64,000 nucleotides of DNA. It comes from Annona cherimola (lineage: Eukaryota; Streptophyta; Magnoliopsida; Magnoliales; Annonaceae). Position numbers and translations under genes: made by a program. The stretch spans positions 6,475,579 to 6,539,578 of the forward strand of contig CM059975.1 in the NCBI GenBank assembly GCA_030490835.1, given 5' to 3'. Of the stretch, positions 21,573 to 34,639 are shown piece by piece (position 1 is the stretch's first letter; each line of letters begins with the position of its first letter). The notes beneath the pieces were generated by a model. That model was not told the origin of the DNA. It did no database searches and saw nothing but the letters and a program-made list of their open reading frames with translations.

Positions 21573-22466
21573 CAAATGTCCTTAACTACGAGCATAAATT
21601 ATGTTCATATTTAAAATTAACCCTAAAGAATTATATGAGCATTTCTCGCATGCATACATAGTCGTGCTGGGTAGATGCCAAGGGTGTTCCACTTTAAAAA
21701 CCGAACTTGTTTCTAAGTCATATAGTGTTTGAATTATTAACTACTAGTAGTATCTATTAACATTGTTTACTGCATTCAAGGCATCAAGGGGCGTGGAGGA
21801 TCCATGGTCGATGACACCTGCCCAGTTTGGCCTCGTCTAAACCCCCCAAAATAAAAATACAAAAAGAACATGCTTGGGTCGCAACTCAAGGTCCCCGCAA
21901 AATTGCCGTGGGAACCTTATCAAATAAGCCCCACTTTATGACAAAATAAAAATTCTTATGATATAAAATTATTTATTTTTCCATCATATTAAAAATCGTT
22001 TTCATTATCAACTAAGTTTAGCTCAATGGGAGTGTAGGAGTTACGTCTGCCGCGTCACGAGAAAAACGTGACACGCTGAACGGGAGTGTAGGAATAATGT
22101 CTCCCGTGTCATGAGAAAAATGTGACATTGTAAGTAAGATTTTTTTTTTTTTTTTTAAATCATTCTACTAAGTAGTAGGTGTGCTTTATTTACTAAAAAA
22201 TATGCGAGCATGGATTGCGGGTGCAAATTTGGATTGAGGCCAACCTAAATCCAAGATGTAACATGGAATCCATAACTTTCACACAGCTATACCATAAAAA
22301 AATATCGAGTTGGGTCAGGCCAGTTTGTGTCAATAAATCCTAGTTAAATTCCCTAATTATATATAAATTATAAAAAATACTAATACCCAGCCATGAATTC
22401 GTTAAAACATTATGCTAAATTATATATTGAATTTTTTCTCTTTTGATAATGCTGTGGTTTGGATTT
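21573..22466. other. Intergenic spacer
   Basis: AT-rich, with a duplicated phrase at about 22029-22125 (GGGAGTGTAGGAGTTACGTC and GGGAGTGTAGGAATAATGTC, each followed by a GTGAC-type word) and a poly(T) run at 22140-22156. No gene is supported. Confidence 0.4.
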
Positions 22467-22467
22467 G

Positions 22468-22700
22468 GAGTGTGTTTGGTAATTAATAAAAAATGTCAAG
22501 TTAAAACTTTTCAACCTAAAACTTTTCACTCTCCACAACTATCATATTTTTTAATTATTTTTTCACATTTTTCTATACAACTATCCTACTTTTCAATCAT
22601 TTCTACACAACTATCTATACAACTAACCTATCTATTTTAACTTTATTCTCTTTACTAATCATCATTACTCCTATCATATCACATTATGTTAATCATGTCA
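22468..22700. repeat. MITE family A copy, opposite orientation
   Basis: Begins GAGTGTGTTTGGTAATTAAT and carries the family's internal words in reverse complement (AACTTTTCACTCTCC, then CTATACAACTAACCTATCTA). The right end fades near 22700. Confidence 0.6.
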
Positions 22701-23746
22701 TCATTTAGATTGGGACGGTTTCCACATCTCCACTTTCAAACATTCAAAAGATAAATGACAAATGAACTGAACGTCAACCTCTTCTTCACACTTTCGTGTC
22801 TGGTGGAAAACATTTTTAAATTCGTACGGAAGTAAAAAAGGGTTATTCGTCAAGTGAGCAAGCCTAAATTGACAAAAGATAATGGCTGAAAATATCAAGA
22901 ATGATTTTTTTTATATATATAAAAAGAATCATACTAAAAGACAAATTGTAAATCCACCGTTCGCAAGTAAAATTTTCTATAAAATTTCATCTAATTTCAT
23001 CACCATCGTTGCAACTTTATAGTATTGTTGGTATTCAGAGAACGGCCCACCGAGTCTGATATTCATTAATCATGGTGCACTCGGTTGCCATAAATCACTA
23101 AAGTATCAAGGCAATGGGATAGGATGTGGGATGCGATAAAGTGCTGTTAGAGATTGAAAATGGAAATTTTTTTATTAAAAATTAAATATAAATTTTTATT
23201 TTTGGAATAGAAAAGTGTTTTTTAATATAAAAATTTCATCCGACCCTCATCCAATGTTTGTAAGATTTAGAAATAAAAATAAAAAATAATTTTAAAAAGT
23301 AAAAGATGACATAATATAATAGAGGTAATGATTGAGAGCCAATGAGATAAAATTAAAATAAACAAGTGATTATGGAAAGATGTAAATAATAATAATAATT
23401 TGTACAATTAAATAGTCTACATATCAATTATATAAAAAATGCACATGAAGAAGTGGCAAAAATTTCCCTTTTACACGTTACCAAATAAATTACTCGCCAT
23501 TGAAGGCGAAGATCAATAAAAAAATGGCCACCTTGGGCGTAGCCTAGCTAGATGGTGTTTTCGTACTGCCGGTTGCCTAAGCTTCAAATTGGGAGAGCGT
23601 GTTTATCTTCTATTTATTAAGGACAACTAGTGTCTCTCATTTGGAGCATGATTTGTTATTATTTGGGATAAAAAATTCGTTGTCCAAAATAGAAAATTGT
23701 ATTTTAAAATAAGTTATAAATATAATAATAAAAAAGAAAAAAGTTA
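22701..23746. other. Intergenic spacer
   Basis: AT-rich; a decayed MITE-A-like patch may lie at about 23160-23420 (ATGACATAATATAATAGAGG). No gene is supported. Confidence 0.4.
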
Positions 23747-24023
23747 GGTGTGTCTGGTATTAACAAAAAATGCCAAGCTAAAACTTTCCTCTCTCTAAAT
23801 ATTATATTTTTAATTATTTATTCATATTTTTCTATACAACTATTTAATTTTTTAATAATTTATACACAACTATCTATACAGCTAACTTATCTATTTTAAT
23901 TTTATTTTCTTTCCTCATCATCATTACTCTTGCTATATGCCTATATCGTATCATTATTTTCAAATTCAAAAATTTTTACATAAAAATTTTTCAATTAAAA
24001 ATTTATCATTTTCAAACACATCC
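23747..24023. repeat. MITE family A copy, opposite orientation
   Basis: Begins GGTGTGTCTGGTATTAACAA and ends CAAACACATCC, with the family core between (CTATACAGCTAACTTATCTA). Flanking trinucleotides are TTA and ATA, a possible decayed 3-bp duplication. Confidence 0.65.
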
Positions 24024-24089
24024 ATAAATTTTGAAAAAAAAGATGATAATAATGGCAATATTTATAGTACGAGAATGCATTTACGTAAC

Positions 24090-24420
24090 TTCACTTATAT
24101 GTAACTCTTTCATTTTAGATATGTTGTGGTTAATAGAAAATCCATTCCATTGATCTATTATATTTAACATTATTTAATATTTTGAAAATTCTTTTCATTT
24201 GTATAGCATCATTGTGCATGAGTTCAATCTATAAATGTGTAAAATCAACGTAATAAATTTATTTAATATTAAACATCAATTTCGAAATTATATTTTTCAA
24301 CATCTAAACTATTTAAAATATTATTTTTATATGAATAAATGATTTTATAAAGTGTTAATGTTTTCTAATAATATATGAATGTATCTTGATATTTTTCTCA
24401 ATTTACATATGAATATATCT
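24090..24420. repeat. Dispersed repeat R3, reverse orientation
   Basis: Includes TTAATAGAAAATCCATTCCA and AAATCAACGTAATAAATTTA, the inverse of the conserved block at 31480 and 16910. The ends are approximate. Confidence 0.5.
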
Positions 24421-24429
24421 ATTTTTGAG

Positions 24430-24680
24430 TAAATGTTGCTCATTTGAATATTTAATTTGGGTGAAACTTAGTATTTTAAATAAAAAAATTATATTAAATA
24501 TAACATGTTTAAAAATCTTTAAAAATATATAAAAATATCTAAAAATGTGAAACTTGGCTTATAAATTCAATACACTCAACTTAACAAGTTCGTAAAGAAA
24601 AATTGAAAAAATACTAAAAAATATATTTTTTAAACCAACCTAAGTAAGGCCTTGCTTAGGCCACCCTAACCCTAAGTGGA
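24430..24680. repeat. Partial foldback element
   Basis: Carries the shared foldback core in reverse (AATGTGAAACTTGGCTTATA, then CAACTTAACAAGTTCGTAAA) and ends with CTAAGTAAGGCCTTGCTTAG. Only one arm is clear. Confidence 0.45.
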
Positions 24681-24814
24681 TCAACTTTTAAAATTAAAAT
24701 AAATATGTTATTTGTGTAAGTAGTTACATAGAATTAATTAAAAAGTAAAGTAATTATATAGAAACATATAAAAAAAATAAAATGAAGAATTTTTAGCCTA
24801 CTTTTTTTTTTGGT

Positions 24815-25390
24815 GTGCTTGGTAATGAAAAAAAAATATCAACTTAAGGGTGTGTTTGTTTGGGGCTAAAATATGTCAATTAAAACTTTTCAATCCAAAA
24901 CTTTTCACTCTCCATCACTACTTTATTTTTTAATTATTTTTTCACATTTTTCTATACAAATTACCCTACTTTTCAATCATTTCTACACAACTACCCATAC
25001 AACTAACCTATCTATTTTAACTTTACTATCTTTACTCTTCATCATTACCCCTATTATATCACATCATTTTATATCAATTTGACAACTTCTACCTCCAAAA
25101 CTTTTCATCAAAAGTTTTACCTCCAACCAAACACACCCAAAAACTTTTCATTCTAAAATTTTTCACTCTCTATAATTATCATATTTTTTAATTATTTTTT
25201 CACATTTTTTTCATACAACTACCCTACTTTTCAATCACTTCTACACAACTACCCATACAATTAATCTATCTATTTTAATTTTATCATATTTACTCCTCAT
25301 CATTATCCCTATTATATCACATGATTTGATAACTTTTACGTTTCAAAACTTTTCATAAAAAATTTTATTCATTTCCACACACACCACTTC
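24815..25390. repeat. MITE family A copy split by a younger copy
   Basis: The outer copy begins GGTGTGCTTGGTAATGAAAA, is interrupted at 24848-25138, resumes with AAAAACTTTTCATTCTAAAA and ends near CACACACACC. Joining the two sides restores the order seen in the uninterrupted copy at 22468. Confidence 0.75.
24848..25138. repeat. MITE family A copy nested in another copy
   Basis: A 291-bp element with well-kept termini: GGGTGTGTTTGTTTGGGGCT on the left and CCAACCAAACACACCC on the right. It sits inside an older copy of the same family. Flanking trinucleotides are TAA and AAA, so the target duplication is imperfect or ambiguous in the A-run. Confidence 0.8.
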
Positions 25391-25819
25391 TTTCGTCATA
25401 GCCAAACACATGTATGCCCAAAAGAGCAACTGATTTTTGTACGGTTTGTTACTTTGTTTGTCCAGATTCAAAGCACTCGAGGGGTAAACTCGAAAGTCAC
25501 GTGCGATGGAATGGACGGCTTTGGCTGGAAAGATGGAGTGCAGGTTGTGCAACGGGTTGTATGCGAGTGCCCTTGCTAAAAATTCTAGTTAATTAGTGTT
25601 TAATCGACGGAAGGACAGAGCCGCGCTCCTGGCTGCTCCGAGCATCAGCAGCCGCCATTCCATCCATCGGCGTCGCGGCGATTTTCGTGCTGGCTTTTGC
25701 TTATCTCCAAAAGTCCTCTCTCCCTCCCTCTCCGCTCTTATTAAAACTCGAGCATCACTGCGGCTGTGCTCGACGATCTTCCGACTCGCGCCTTCCAATT
25801 TTGAGGAGCAGAGCAGATC

Positions 25820-28800
25820 ATGGCCCACTCCGCAATCATTCAGGTGAGCGGCCTGTAAGCCCTGCTACTTCCATCTTCCTGATGTTCTCCCCCAATCTTC
25901 CCGTTACCTCTGGCCATCCCCTTCCTTTGAGGGCTGCGCACCATCATCCGCATGCAGATCGGCTTGTAGTTTGTTAGGCTCTTTTTCTTATTTATCTGAG
26001 TTGTCGGCATGGTGGGGTTGTTGGCAAACAGGCGATTCCTAATGTTTGATGGGAGGAATCCTTTGTTTATGAGTTGTTCATTTATGGAGTTGTTCAGGTA
26101 ATAGCTAGGATCATTTAAAGGTTGTGAGCTAACTGCCATGATCCGTCCATTAGCAATTTGGACTGCAAGTTTGTCTCTCGGGTCGGTTCTTCCTTGGTAA
26201 ATGGTAAATGCGTGCATGCATATGATCTTCTGCACACTCCTGGAGCTGGTGCAGTTCATCTGGAGCTCTGCTGTCCCAAATTCGTTTTTTGGTTTGTGGC
26301 GCCTTGATTTTTTTTTTAAAATTGTTTTCAGAAATTTTTTCCCTCATATATTCTGTTGATTTCGGAGCATTTCAATTTTTTGATTGAATTTTGGAGTTCA
26401 CTCCCCTTTTGTTTTTCAAATTTGATTTTACATCAAGTTTTGATCTGTTAGCGGACTGGGAAGTATTCGTGCCCCTTTCTTGATCGATTCGATCCCCCTG
26501 AAAGCTTCTTTTTTGATCGATTCCATCCTCTGAAATTATTTCTGTTCATAGATTAATTTCACTAAAGATTGGATATCAATTGGAATTTGTTTATTTACGA
26601 TAATTCATTCCTGTATTATTATTATTATTATTATTATTCGTTTCCTTTTTGTTTATTTGTTTCTGTTGGGTGCAATTGGATCTTGATGGAGAAATCTTCT
26701 TAAATTCAATAACAGGTTTCTGTAATCTTTTACTTTAATTTCTAGAAACTTCTATCCTTGAATTAATTTCGGGTGAGCACTGAGCTTCAATTCTCCCGGG
26801 TGCATACACCTATTTTTTTTTAAAAAAAATTTCAAAATTTCTTTACAAAATGTTAATCTAATTGTATTGAACATATATATCAATTTTTACCATTTTTGGA
26901 GATTTTTAGATATTTATTTCGGATTTTTTAAAAAATTAGTTTTAAATTACTAAAATGCCACTGATTTTTAAAAATTCGAAATAAATATTTAAAAATCTCC
27001 AAAAATAGTAAAAATTAATACTTATGTTAAATACATTTAGATTAACAAGTTTATGAAAAATTAAATTTTTTTTTTTTTATAAATAAGTGTATGCGCCCAG
27101 GAGCATTGAGGCTCAATGCTCTCGGGTGCATCTGATCAGCACCTATTAATTTGTGGAAGTGTTGTGTGATACTGAGCAGTAAATTAGGTTGAACCCACCT
27201 TTCAAAGTAGCTATCGGCTTGATAATTTTAACCCCATCTTAGTTTCAGTTGCACACATGGCTGTCTTTAAGGCTACGATAGTGCTCCATGTTTAGCATCA
27301 ATCACCGTTTATTGTTGCAGAACTGTTCATAGTGGAAAATGATTGGCCTGCATGTGGTACAGAATGGTTGTTTGACTTGTTCGTGTTTAGTGCACTTCCT
27401 GACTGATTAGCAATTGCGACATGTTGCAGGCATCTGTGTCTATTCCTGTTGGCAATGATGCGATTCCAAGGCACTCTGGATTAAAGGTCTAAATCTGGTG
27501 TTTCTATTTCATTATTTATGCAGTTAATCATTTTCAGTTCATGCGTACATTAAAAGTGTCTATAATGGATGATGATGGCTCAGGTTGCTTGATTAATTAA
27601 AAAGTTTTGATGTGCAGTAACTTACTCTCTCAATCAGTTAGTCTGAGTTGGTTTCTGTGTATGTTTCAAGTATATATGTTTATATTTGAATTTTGGCCTG
27701 GATGGTGGTTTATTGTTTGTTCTGTGTTCTAGCAATACGCTGCCCACATGATATATGCTGTTCATAAGAGTTTAACAGTCAGATACAAGTGAAAATCATG
27801 CAAAATAAACAGCTTTGGTATGCAAAATGAGGATAAAAAAATTCAAAATTAAAAATCACACAAAGGTGGCAGCCTGTAACCCAGAGCATCTTACGTTTAT
27901 GCAGGGGTCCCAAAAGGTATATATTAGAAAGAGCCAAGCCTTTAACTTTTATATACAAAGTGGCTGGTTTCATACTAGTGCGTGCAATGTTCATATTTCG
28001 CACCCAAGCTTTCTACAAATAAAGAATGACAAGAAAATATTGGTTCAAGAATATTAGTGATGTAAGGAGCAGGATGTTGCACTCTGCTTGAGAAAGTCCA
28101 GTTTCTTTTCTTACTTATCATTTCACAATTTTTATTTTTACTTTATTTTTTCCTTACCATTGTTATTATTATTTTTTGTATTTGCTGGACACACAAGAGT
28201 GAAGTATGACTCCCATCTCCTACAGGTGCCGTTGAGCATTGCTGCTCTGGCAAAATCAAAATAATAATAATAATAATAATAATAAGAGCGAAGTGTGACT
28301 TTAGATGTTAAAATAAGAATCCTGCAATTCAATTCTTAGTATTTAAAAAATCTTTGTTTGTCATATAGCTTCGTTAACATTGGTAATGGGTAGATAATTA
28401 TAGGCTGTGTGCATGGATATGTGTGCTGATCTTACTTCTGCATCAAATGATTTGTTGAATCATTGTCTGAAGCCAACATGTGTTTGATATAAGTCCAACA
28501 TTTTAGCATTCTCAGTTGTTAATTTTTGCTGTATTCCCTGGAAAAGATAATTAAGTTTCTGTTGGTCACTGTTCTACTGAATTGCAGTCCGATAATCTGA
28601 GCTTTCTTGATAAATCATGGATGCTCTCACCTGTCAAGCTGAAAACCAAGACTTTACAATCAAGAAGACATTATACAGTACGCATGTCTGTACAACAAGC
28701 CAGCAGATCAAAGGTTGCAGTTTCACCTTTAGAACTCGACGATGCAAAAGAACCTCCCCTCAATATATACAAGCCCAAGGGACCTTATACTGCAACAATT

Positions 28801-30406
28801 GTATCAGTTGAAAGAATCGTAGGCCCAAAAGCCCCTGGTGAGACATGCCATATTGTTATTGATCATGGTGGCAATGTGCCATACTGGGAAGGGCAGAGTT
28901 ATGGTGTTATTCCTCCTGTAAGTAGTTTATTACCAACCTTTCTATGGAAGTTTTACCTGTGTTGTTCCTGGTAAATATCAGTGATTCTGCGGAGGTCTAC
29001 GAGTTAAACAGTACATCGTCTTTTTCACATTACAATTTAAGTATTTTAGAAAACCTTTCTTACTCAGGAATCCCACTATTTTGTGCTTATATAAAAGGTG
29101 GATAAAAGATGTTCACTGCCTAAAGGGAAAACAAGGGAAAGAACTTGTGCAAATGAGTTGCATAGTGAATAATGGCTGGCTGAGTCCTTGTTGAAGGCCT
29201 TAGCACATTTGTAGATGGATTCTTCTGAACTTGTCACATTCATGTCTGCTTTTCCAGAAAACCGGAAATTGGTTACAAATCAATTTGTGATTTTTTTTTT
29301 GTCACAGCTTTTTACTTACTGACAAATGATGTTATGTTCCAAAGCACTTTGATCTTTGAATATCTGCTTTTATGCAGGGTGAAAACCCAAAGAAACCTGG
29401 GGCACCACAAAATGTACGACTTTATTCAATTGCATCAACTAGATATGGGGACTCATTTGATGGCAAGACTGCTAGTTTATGTGTCCGCCGTGCTGTTTAC
29501 TATGACCCTGAGACCGGGAAAGAGGACCCATCGAAGAAGGGTATCTGCAGCAATTATCTTTGTGACTCAAAACCAGGGGACAAAGTTCTAATCACAGGTA
29601 AAGTTTGTTTTCATTCTGGAAGCCAAATTACAATTTTCACACTATGGTTGATCAGAGAAGGTGCCATGTGATGCTGGATCAGAGAGAATAATTCTTTTGG
29701 CTAACCTGCCTTCTTCAATGAATGGGCTATTCATGTAGCACTCCTATAACTGAGGCCCATCCAGAGGTAGTGGTGTAATCCATCGTGCACCAGGGTACTG
29801 ATTGTTGACCAGCATCACTGACTGATGCCAGTGATCTCACGAGTCTTTCTTCAGAAATGTACAACTTTCCAAGTCTTATGCTACAGTCACATTTTGGATG
29901 ACACAGGTCCATCTGGGAAGATAATGCTTTTGCCTGAAGATGATCCAAATGCTATCCATATTATGATTGCAACTGGGACAGGTGTGGCACCCTTCCGTGG
30001 CTACCTCCGCCGCATGTTCATGGAGTCTGTGCCCACATTCAAATTTGGCGGCCTTGCATGGCTCTTCCTTGGTGTGGCAAACACAGACAGCCTCCTCTAT
30101 GATGATGAGTTCTCCAATTACCTTCAGGACTACCCAGATAATTTCAGATATGATCGTGCTCTCAGCAGGGAGCAGAAAAACCGGAGGGGTGGAAAGATGT
30201 ACGTGCAAGATAAGATAGAAGAGTACAGTGATGAAATATTCAAGCTTCTGGATGGTGGAGCGCACATCTACTTCTGTGGGTTGAAGGGCATGATGCCAGG
30301 AATCCAGGACACGCTAAAGAGAGTTGCAGAGGAGAGGGGGGAAAGCTGGGATGAGAAGCTGGGACAGCTGAAGAAGAACAAACAGTGGCATGTGGAAGTC
30401 TATTGA
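25820..30406 (+). CDS. RFNR: Root-type (non-photosynthetic) ferredoxin-NADP(+) reductase, plastidial
   Basis: Five exons: 25820-25843, 27430-27486, 28588-28917, 29378-29597 and 29907-30406. They join in frame to 376 codons, and all introns are GT-AG. The first roughly 60 residues, rich in Ser, Lys and Arg and ending before MSVQQ, look like a plastid transit peptide. The FAD-binding barrel contains RLYSIAST (RLYS at about 151-154). The NADP-binding half contains [28 protein letters not shown] and [12 protein letters not shown], and the C-terminus is VEVY with the aromatic Tyr that stacks on FAD. Root-type FNR moves electrons from NADPH to ferredoxin in non-green plastids for nitrite reduction and related reactions (family knowledge). 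Length and motifs agree with RFNR rather than leaf FNR. The short first two exons encode only the presequence. Intron 1 hosts a foldback element. Confidence 0.96.
26775..27121. repeat. Foldback element in FNR intron 1
   Basis: The left arm GAGCACTGAGCTTCAATTCT...GGGTGCATACACCTATTT pairs with the right arm AAATAAGTGTATGCGCCC...AGCATTGAGGCTCAATGCTC. The interior is a near-palindrome with the shared core (CAATTTTTACCATTTTTGGA and its inverse). It lies wholly in the intron 25844-27429. Confidence 0.8.
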
Positions 30407-30795
30407 CATTGGAGGGTGGCATGCCCAATAACAGAATGGGTGGGTATTTTCCCTTTCCATTTCTTTGACGATTCCGGTATTGTTTTTCTGTGACTGATGA
30501 TTCAGATAGGCATCATCTGCATCCTATGCCCCAAGCAGCAGATTTTTTAGGTAAAGGAAGGAAGCGAGATTGCAGATGTTGTTGTTATTATTATTGTTAT
30601 TGCTATTAATGATTGATTATTAGATCAGTAATTAACGATGATCTCAAGAAGTTATCAGCATTTTTTTCCTGCTCATCCTTTGGATGACGTCGGGAACTAT
30701 AATCCAATGCTTCAATTTGAGTCGTTGCAGGGTTGTGCGTGGAACTTTTGGTAGCACCCAAAAAAACAAAAAATGTTTTGAAGATTTCAAGTTTA

Positions 30796-31086
30796 GGTTA
30801 TGTTTGCAAAGTAATAATATTTTTTGATGAAAGTTTTTTTTATTTTTTTTATTTTTATATAGAAGCTGTTGAATTGATAGAAAAGGATGCAATACGATAA
30901 GATTAATGATGATGTGTAAAGATAATAAAGTTAAAATAGATAAGTTATTGTACAGGTCGTTGTTTGAAAATAATTAAAAAGTAGGTAATTTTTATAGAAA
31001 AATGTGAAGAAATAATTAAAAATTAGAATAGTTATAAATAACGAAAAGTTTTTGATTGAAAAGTTTATGCTAAACTAAACACACCC
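30796..31086. repeat. MITE family A copy downstream of FNR
   Basis: Begins near GGTTATGTTTGCAAAGTAAT and ends CTAAACTAAACACACCC, with the family core AAAGTTAAAATAGATAAGTT. It starts about 390 bp after the FNR stop codon, so it may overlap or border the 3' UTR. Confidence 0.6.
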
Positions 31087-31189
31087 TCAAGTTGAAAATA
31101 GTTATGGTTAGCCTAACATGATATGATACATATGAATGGACGTTGTGTAGTTCGGGAATATAGAAGTAATTTTGTGAAACTTTTTTTAT

Positions 31190-31640
31190 TTTTGAAATGT
31201 TGATTATTGATGGAAAATTCAATTTATTCATTATATTTAACATCATTTGTTTAACTAGTAGACCAAGTTTCATATCAATTCAATATGTGGATAGGTCACA
31301 TTTACTCAAAAATAGATGCATTAATGTATGAATTATGAAAAATGTTTAGATCTATTCACAAATGTATTAGAATGTAACAATACTTTATAGGATCATTTAT
31401 CTATATATTATTGATATTTTAGATAGTTTAGATGTTGAAAAAATTACTATAAAATTGATATTTTAATATTGAATTATTTTATTACGTTGATTTTACACAT
31501 TTATAGATGAGATCCGTATACAGTAAAATTTAAAAAATAAAAAGGTTTTCAAGATACTGTAAATGATGTTAAATACAATAGATGTAGTGGATTTTCTATC
31601 AACCATCAAAATTTACAAAATAGAAGGCGTTTCATAAAAA
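31190..31640. repeat. Dispersed repeat R3 with long imperfect TIRs
   Basis: Near the left end, TTGATGGAAAATTCA...ATATTTAACATCATTTG is inverted at the right as ATGATGTTAAATACAATAGA...GGATTTTCTATCAACCATCA. The interior has TATTTTATTACGTTGATTTT. This is the best-preserved copy of R3 in the window and shows the family is MITE-like. Confidence 0.65.
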
Positions 31641-31744
31641 GGAGTTTTATAGAAGCTTCCTCATTTATAATTTTATATTATAATTGTTACACCCCCATTT
31701 AATTGCTTAGTCTAAAAAAAAAAAAGTATGGTTGTGCAAGGGTC

Positions 31745-31870
31745 TCCCGTCATATGCAACCGGGTGTGTTGAGCCTTGATGCACCTGGTTGCATGCACCT
31801 ATTTTTTTTTAAAATTTTTAGGAATTTACACAACTGTTAATATAAGTTTATTTAATATGTGTATCGATCG
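31745..31870. repeat. One arm of a GGTGCACC-type foldback element
   Basis: GTGTTGAGCCTTGATGCACC followed by TGGTTGCATGCACCTATTTT and AATATAAGTTTATTTAATAT matches the left arm of the element at 26775. The matching right arm is absent; sequence changes abruptly at about 31865. Confidence 0.5.
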
Positions 31871-32944
31871 CCCTCGCGCATATGACCAATGCCGGTTGCT
31901 CAAGGTGGTCATGTATGGCGAAATGTATTTTAAATATTCCGTCCTTCACATGAAACCGGACATACTCTTTAAATTCTTTTTCTAATACAAATGTTCAACG
32001 AGCACGATCATTTAACGAATTAAAAAATCTGATTTTCTATTGAAGCGTAATTGTGTTTTACAATTAAAGTAAGCTATTAGGGTCTGTTAACTTTCGTAAG
32101 AAGCGCCGAGTCCTCCGTTTTTCTGGAGACGTTTGGCTGAGCTTATTCATTCAGCCCGAGTTACCAGTGTTAAAAGATCCAAAAAGCATGAAAACAATAA
32201 GCTACAAATCAATGTTTTTTTTATTTAGGCATACCGTGCAGTAATTCTACTATCTGCCCAAAGAGGCCCTAAACTAAGACTTTAATCGAGCTTCATCTTA
32301 CATCTCATACCTAAATTGAAATTAAATAACTCATTCTAAACTCAATCCAGTCTTAATTTATTAATGATTGAAACACGCTTATTCATTTAATTTACTGTAC
32401 CCTACATTTAAATTGTATGTAAGTTGAAACTACTCATATAACTAACATATCTATTTTAATTTTATTCTTTTTACTCTTCATCGTTACCTTTACCATATTA
32501 CACAATTTTCTCTTATTTTAAAAGCTTTTAAATAAAAAAAAATTTTATCCAAAATTTTATAGCTTCCAAAATACACTTAGTTTAAATCAAAAGAAAAACA
32601 TAACAATAGGATACAATGGGATGAATCTGACGGACAATATATGCTGCCAACAGCAGCCATCCATAATGAGCGCATTTGCTTGGCAAACAAGCATAATTGC
32701 TTGACTCATAAGCAAACCGTTATGGCACAACCGTTTATTCAACACCCCATCCTACGGACCAGAAGAATAACAGTAAATCCAAATGCAACATCCAAGTTCA
32801 CACGTTTGGCCAGTAAAATGCAGCAGCGTGGAAAGCCACATCAGCCTCCAAAACTCAATAGATAAGTGGAAGTCATCTCCCCAGTAAGAGTCTCCTCCGC
32901 TCGCAAGCCAGTCCAAAGTCTTTATTATTTCCTCATAGCTAACG
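31871..32944. other. Intergenic spacer
   Basis: No gene is supported. A decayed MITE-A-like patch (TACTCATATAACTAACATAT) lies at about 32395-32580. The open frame at 32641-32865 has a true ATG but no recognisable family. Confidence 0.4.
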
Positions 32945-33240
32945 AAGGCTATGTTTATTTACAATAAAAAAATTTCAAACTAAATTTTTTCATTTTTTAT
33001 AATTATCTTATTTTTAATTATTTCTTCTTATCTTTCTATACAATTATCTTATTCTTCAATCATTTCTACACAATTATCATTACAACTAACTTATATATTC
33101 TAATTCTATTATCTTAACGAAGCTAACTTATATATTCTAATTCTATTATCTTTACTCTTTGTTATTATCTTTATTATATAACATCATCTTTTACCTATTT
33201 AAAATTTTTTATATTAAAAACTTTTCATAACAATCCCCTT
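32945..33240. repeat. MITE family A copy, opposite orientation, with internal 35-bp duplication
   Basis: Begins near GGCTATGTTTATTTACAATA and carries the family's reverse-orientation words. CTAACTTATATATTCTAATT occurs twice (about 33087 and 33124), a short internal tandem duplication. Confidence 0.55.
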
Positions 33241-34236
33241 TCTACAATACCAGTGTCATTTCAGTTTCAATACAACAATTGGGTCCTAATCTACCTATGA
33301 TTAATGGAGACTCAATTTTATTTTATTTTTATGTTAATTATTTTATCGCATGATTGCCAACATATTCATAGACTTTATGCACACGCTTACCTTATTTAAG
33401 CACTTTTTTCTTTTTTTTATCAATAGTTTAGCATGGTACAACGTACTAACGTAATAAGGTATTCATGCATACAATGTTTATTTATTTAATTTTTTAGGAA
33501 GATAATTATTATCGGCAAGCACTCTGCATACTATACACACGGCATCCGTTCACATATTCACAATTATATACGGAGACGTTATTCTAAAAATTAAAATACA
33601 CTTCCCCTAACAGAATTCAAAGCCAAGATCTCATGCACAAAAGCGAGATTCTTTATCAACTTGGCTGGTTGAGTGCTGCCTATTTTAAGAAGCATTTAGG
33701 AATAAAAGAAAAATCCTTTTTATTTCTTTTGCAATTTGACAGGAGCCCATGATGCCTCGATGAATTTACTAACTGTTACAAACTATAGAAAATTCTTGAA
33801 TTGAATTTATATAATCATTCTTAAGGTAATTTTTCAGTTTTTAAAACAATTTTTTCAACTTCCAACACAACTTTATCATTTTTAATATAACTTTACTCAT
33901 TCCCTGTACAAATAACTACATTTTTATCCCAGATACACATTCAATTCAAAAAAAAATTATCATTACAAACACCCCCTTTATATAGAGAAATTTTTTCCAA
34001 AAGGCTGAGACGTGTGATACCAATAGGAAAAAAGTTATGCACATAATTAGGGTATTTTTATAAGAGATAAAATTTTAGGTGTAAAAAATTTTTAAATTGG
34101 AGAAAATAATATGATATAATATGGATAATAATGATGAGTAAAGAAAATAAAAAAATTAGTTGTATAAAAATAATTAAAATGTAGGATAGCTGTATAGTAA
34201 TATATGAAGAGATAATTAAAAATAAAATAATTGTTA
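33241..34236. other. Intergenic spacer
   Basis: No gene is supported. A patch at about 33590-33675 read on the minus strand has tRNA-like wording (AGCCAAGTTGATAAAGAATC, then TTGGCTTTGAATTCTG) and could be the head of an old SINE. A MITE-A-like patch lies at about 34060-34230. Confidence 0.4.
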
Positions 34237-34639
34237 AGAAGAAATGATCTTGTTAGTTCGAGGTAAGTAATGGCTTACTTCGCTCATCTAAAAAGATTTA
34301 TTTAAAAATTTTTAAAACTTTTTCTTATAAACTTGTTAATATATATATATATTTAATGTATACACTAAGCTTTATCATTTTTTGATATATGCACATATTT
34401 TTTTATATTTTTAAATATAAGAGAATTTTAGCCGTTCTCAACCATTAAAAATGGCTAAAATTCTCTTACATTAAAAAAATTAAAAAGATATATATACATA
34501 TCTAAAAATGATAAAACTTTGTTTAAATTTTACATATTAAATATACTTGCAAGAAGAAAAAAGTAAAAAAAAATTAATAAGTTTTTAAAGATAAGTTAAG
34601 TAAGTCATTATTTAGCCGATGCTAACCGCATCACTTCTT
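34237..34639. repeat. Foldback MITE family B copy
   Basis: The left end AAGAAGAAATGATCTTGTTA pairs with the right end GCTAACCGCATCACTTCTTA. Inner paired blocks include TTTTAGCCGTTCTCAACC and AATGGCTAAAATTCTCTTAC at the centre, with the shared core CACTAAGCTTTATCATTTTT on the left arm. Confidence 0.75.

Noticed and set aside
27563..27655. Possible C/D-box snoRNA in FNR intron 2 (TGATGATG ... CTGA)
   Set aside because: Boxes are present but there is no convincing terminal stem, and the C' and D' boxes are missing; chance is likely in this AT-rich intron.
33578..33675. tRNA-like sequence on the minus strand
   Set aside because: It has A- and B-box-like words but no cloverleaf, target duplication or tail that I can define; mentioned only in the spacer entry.
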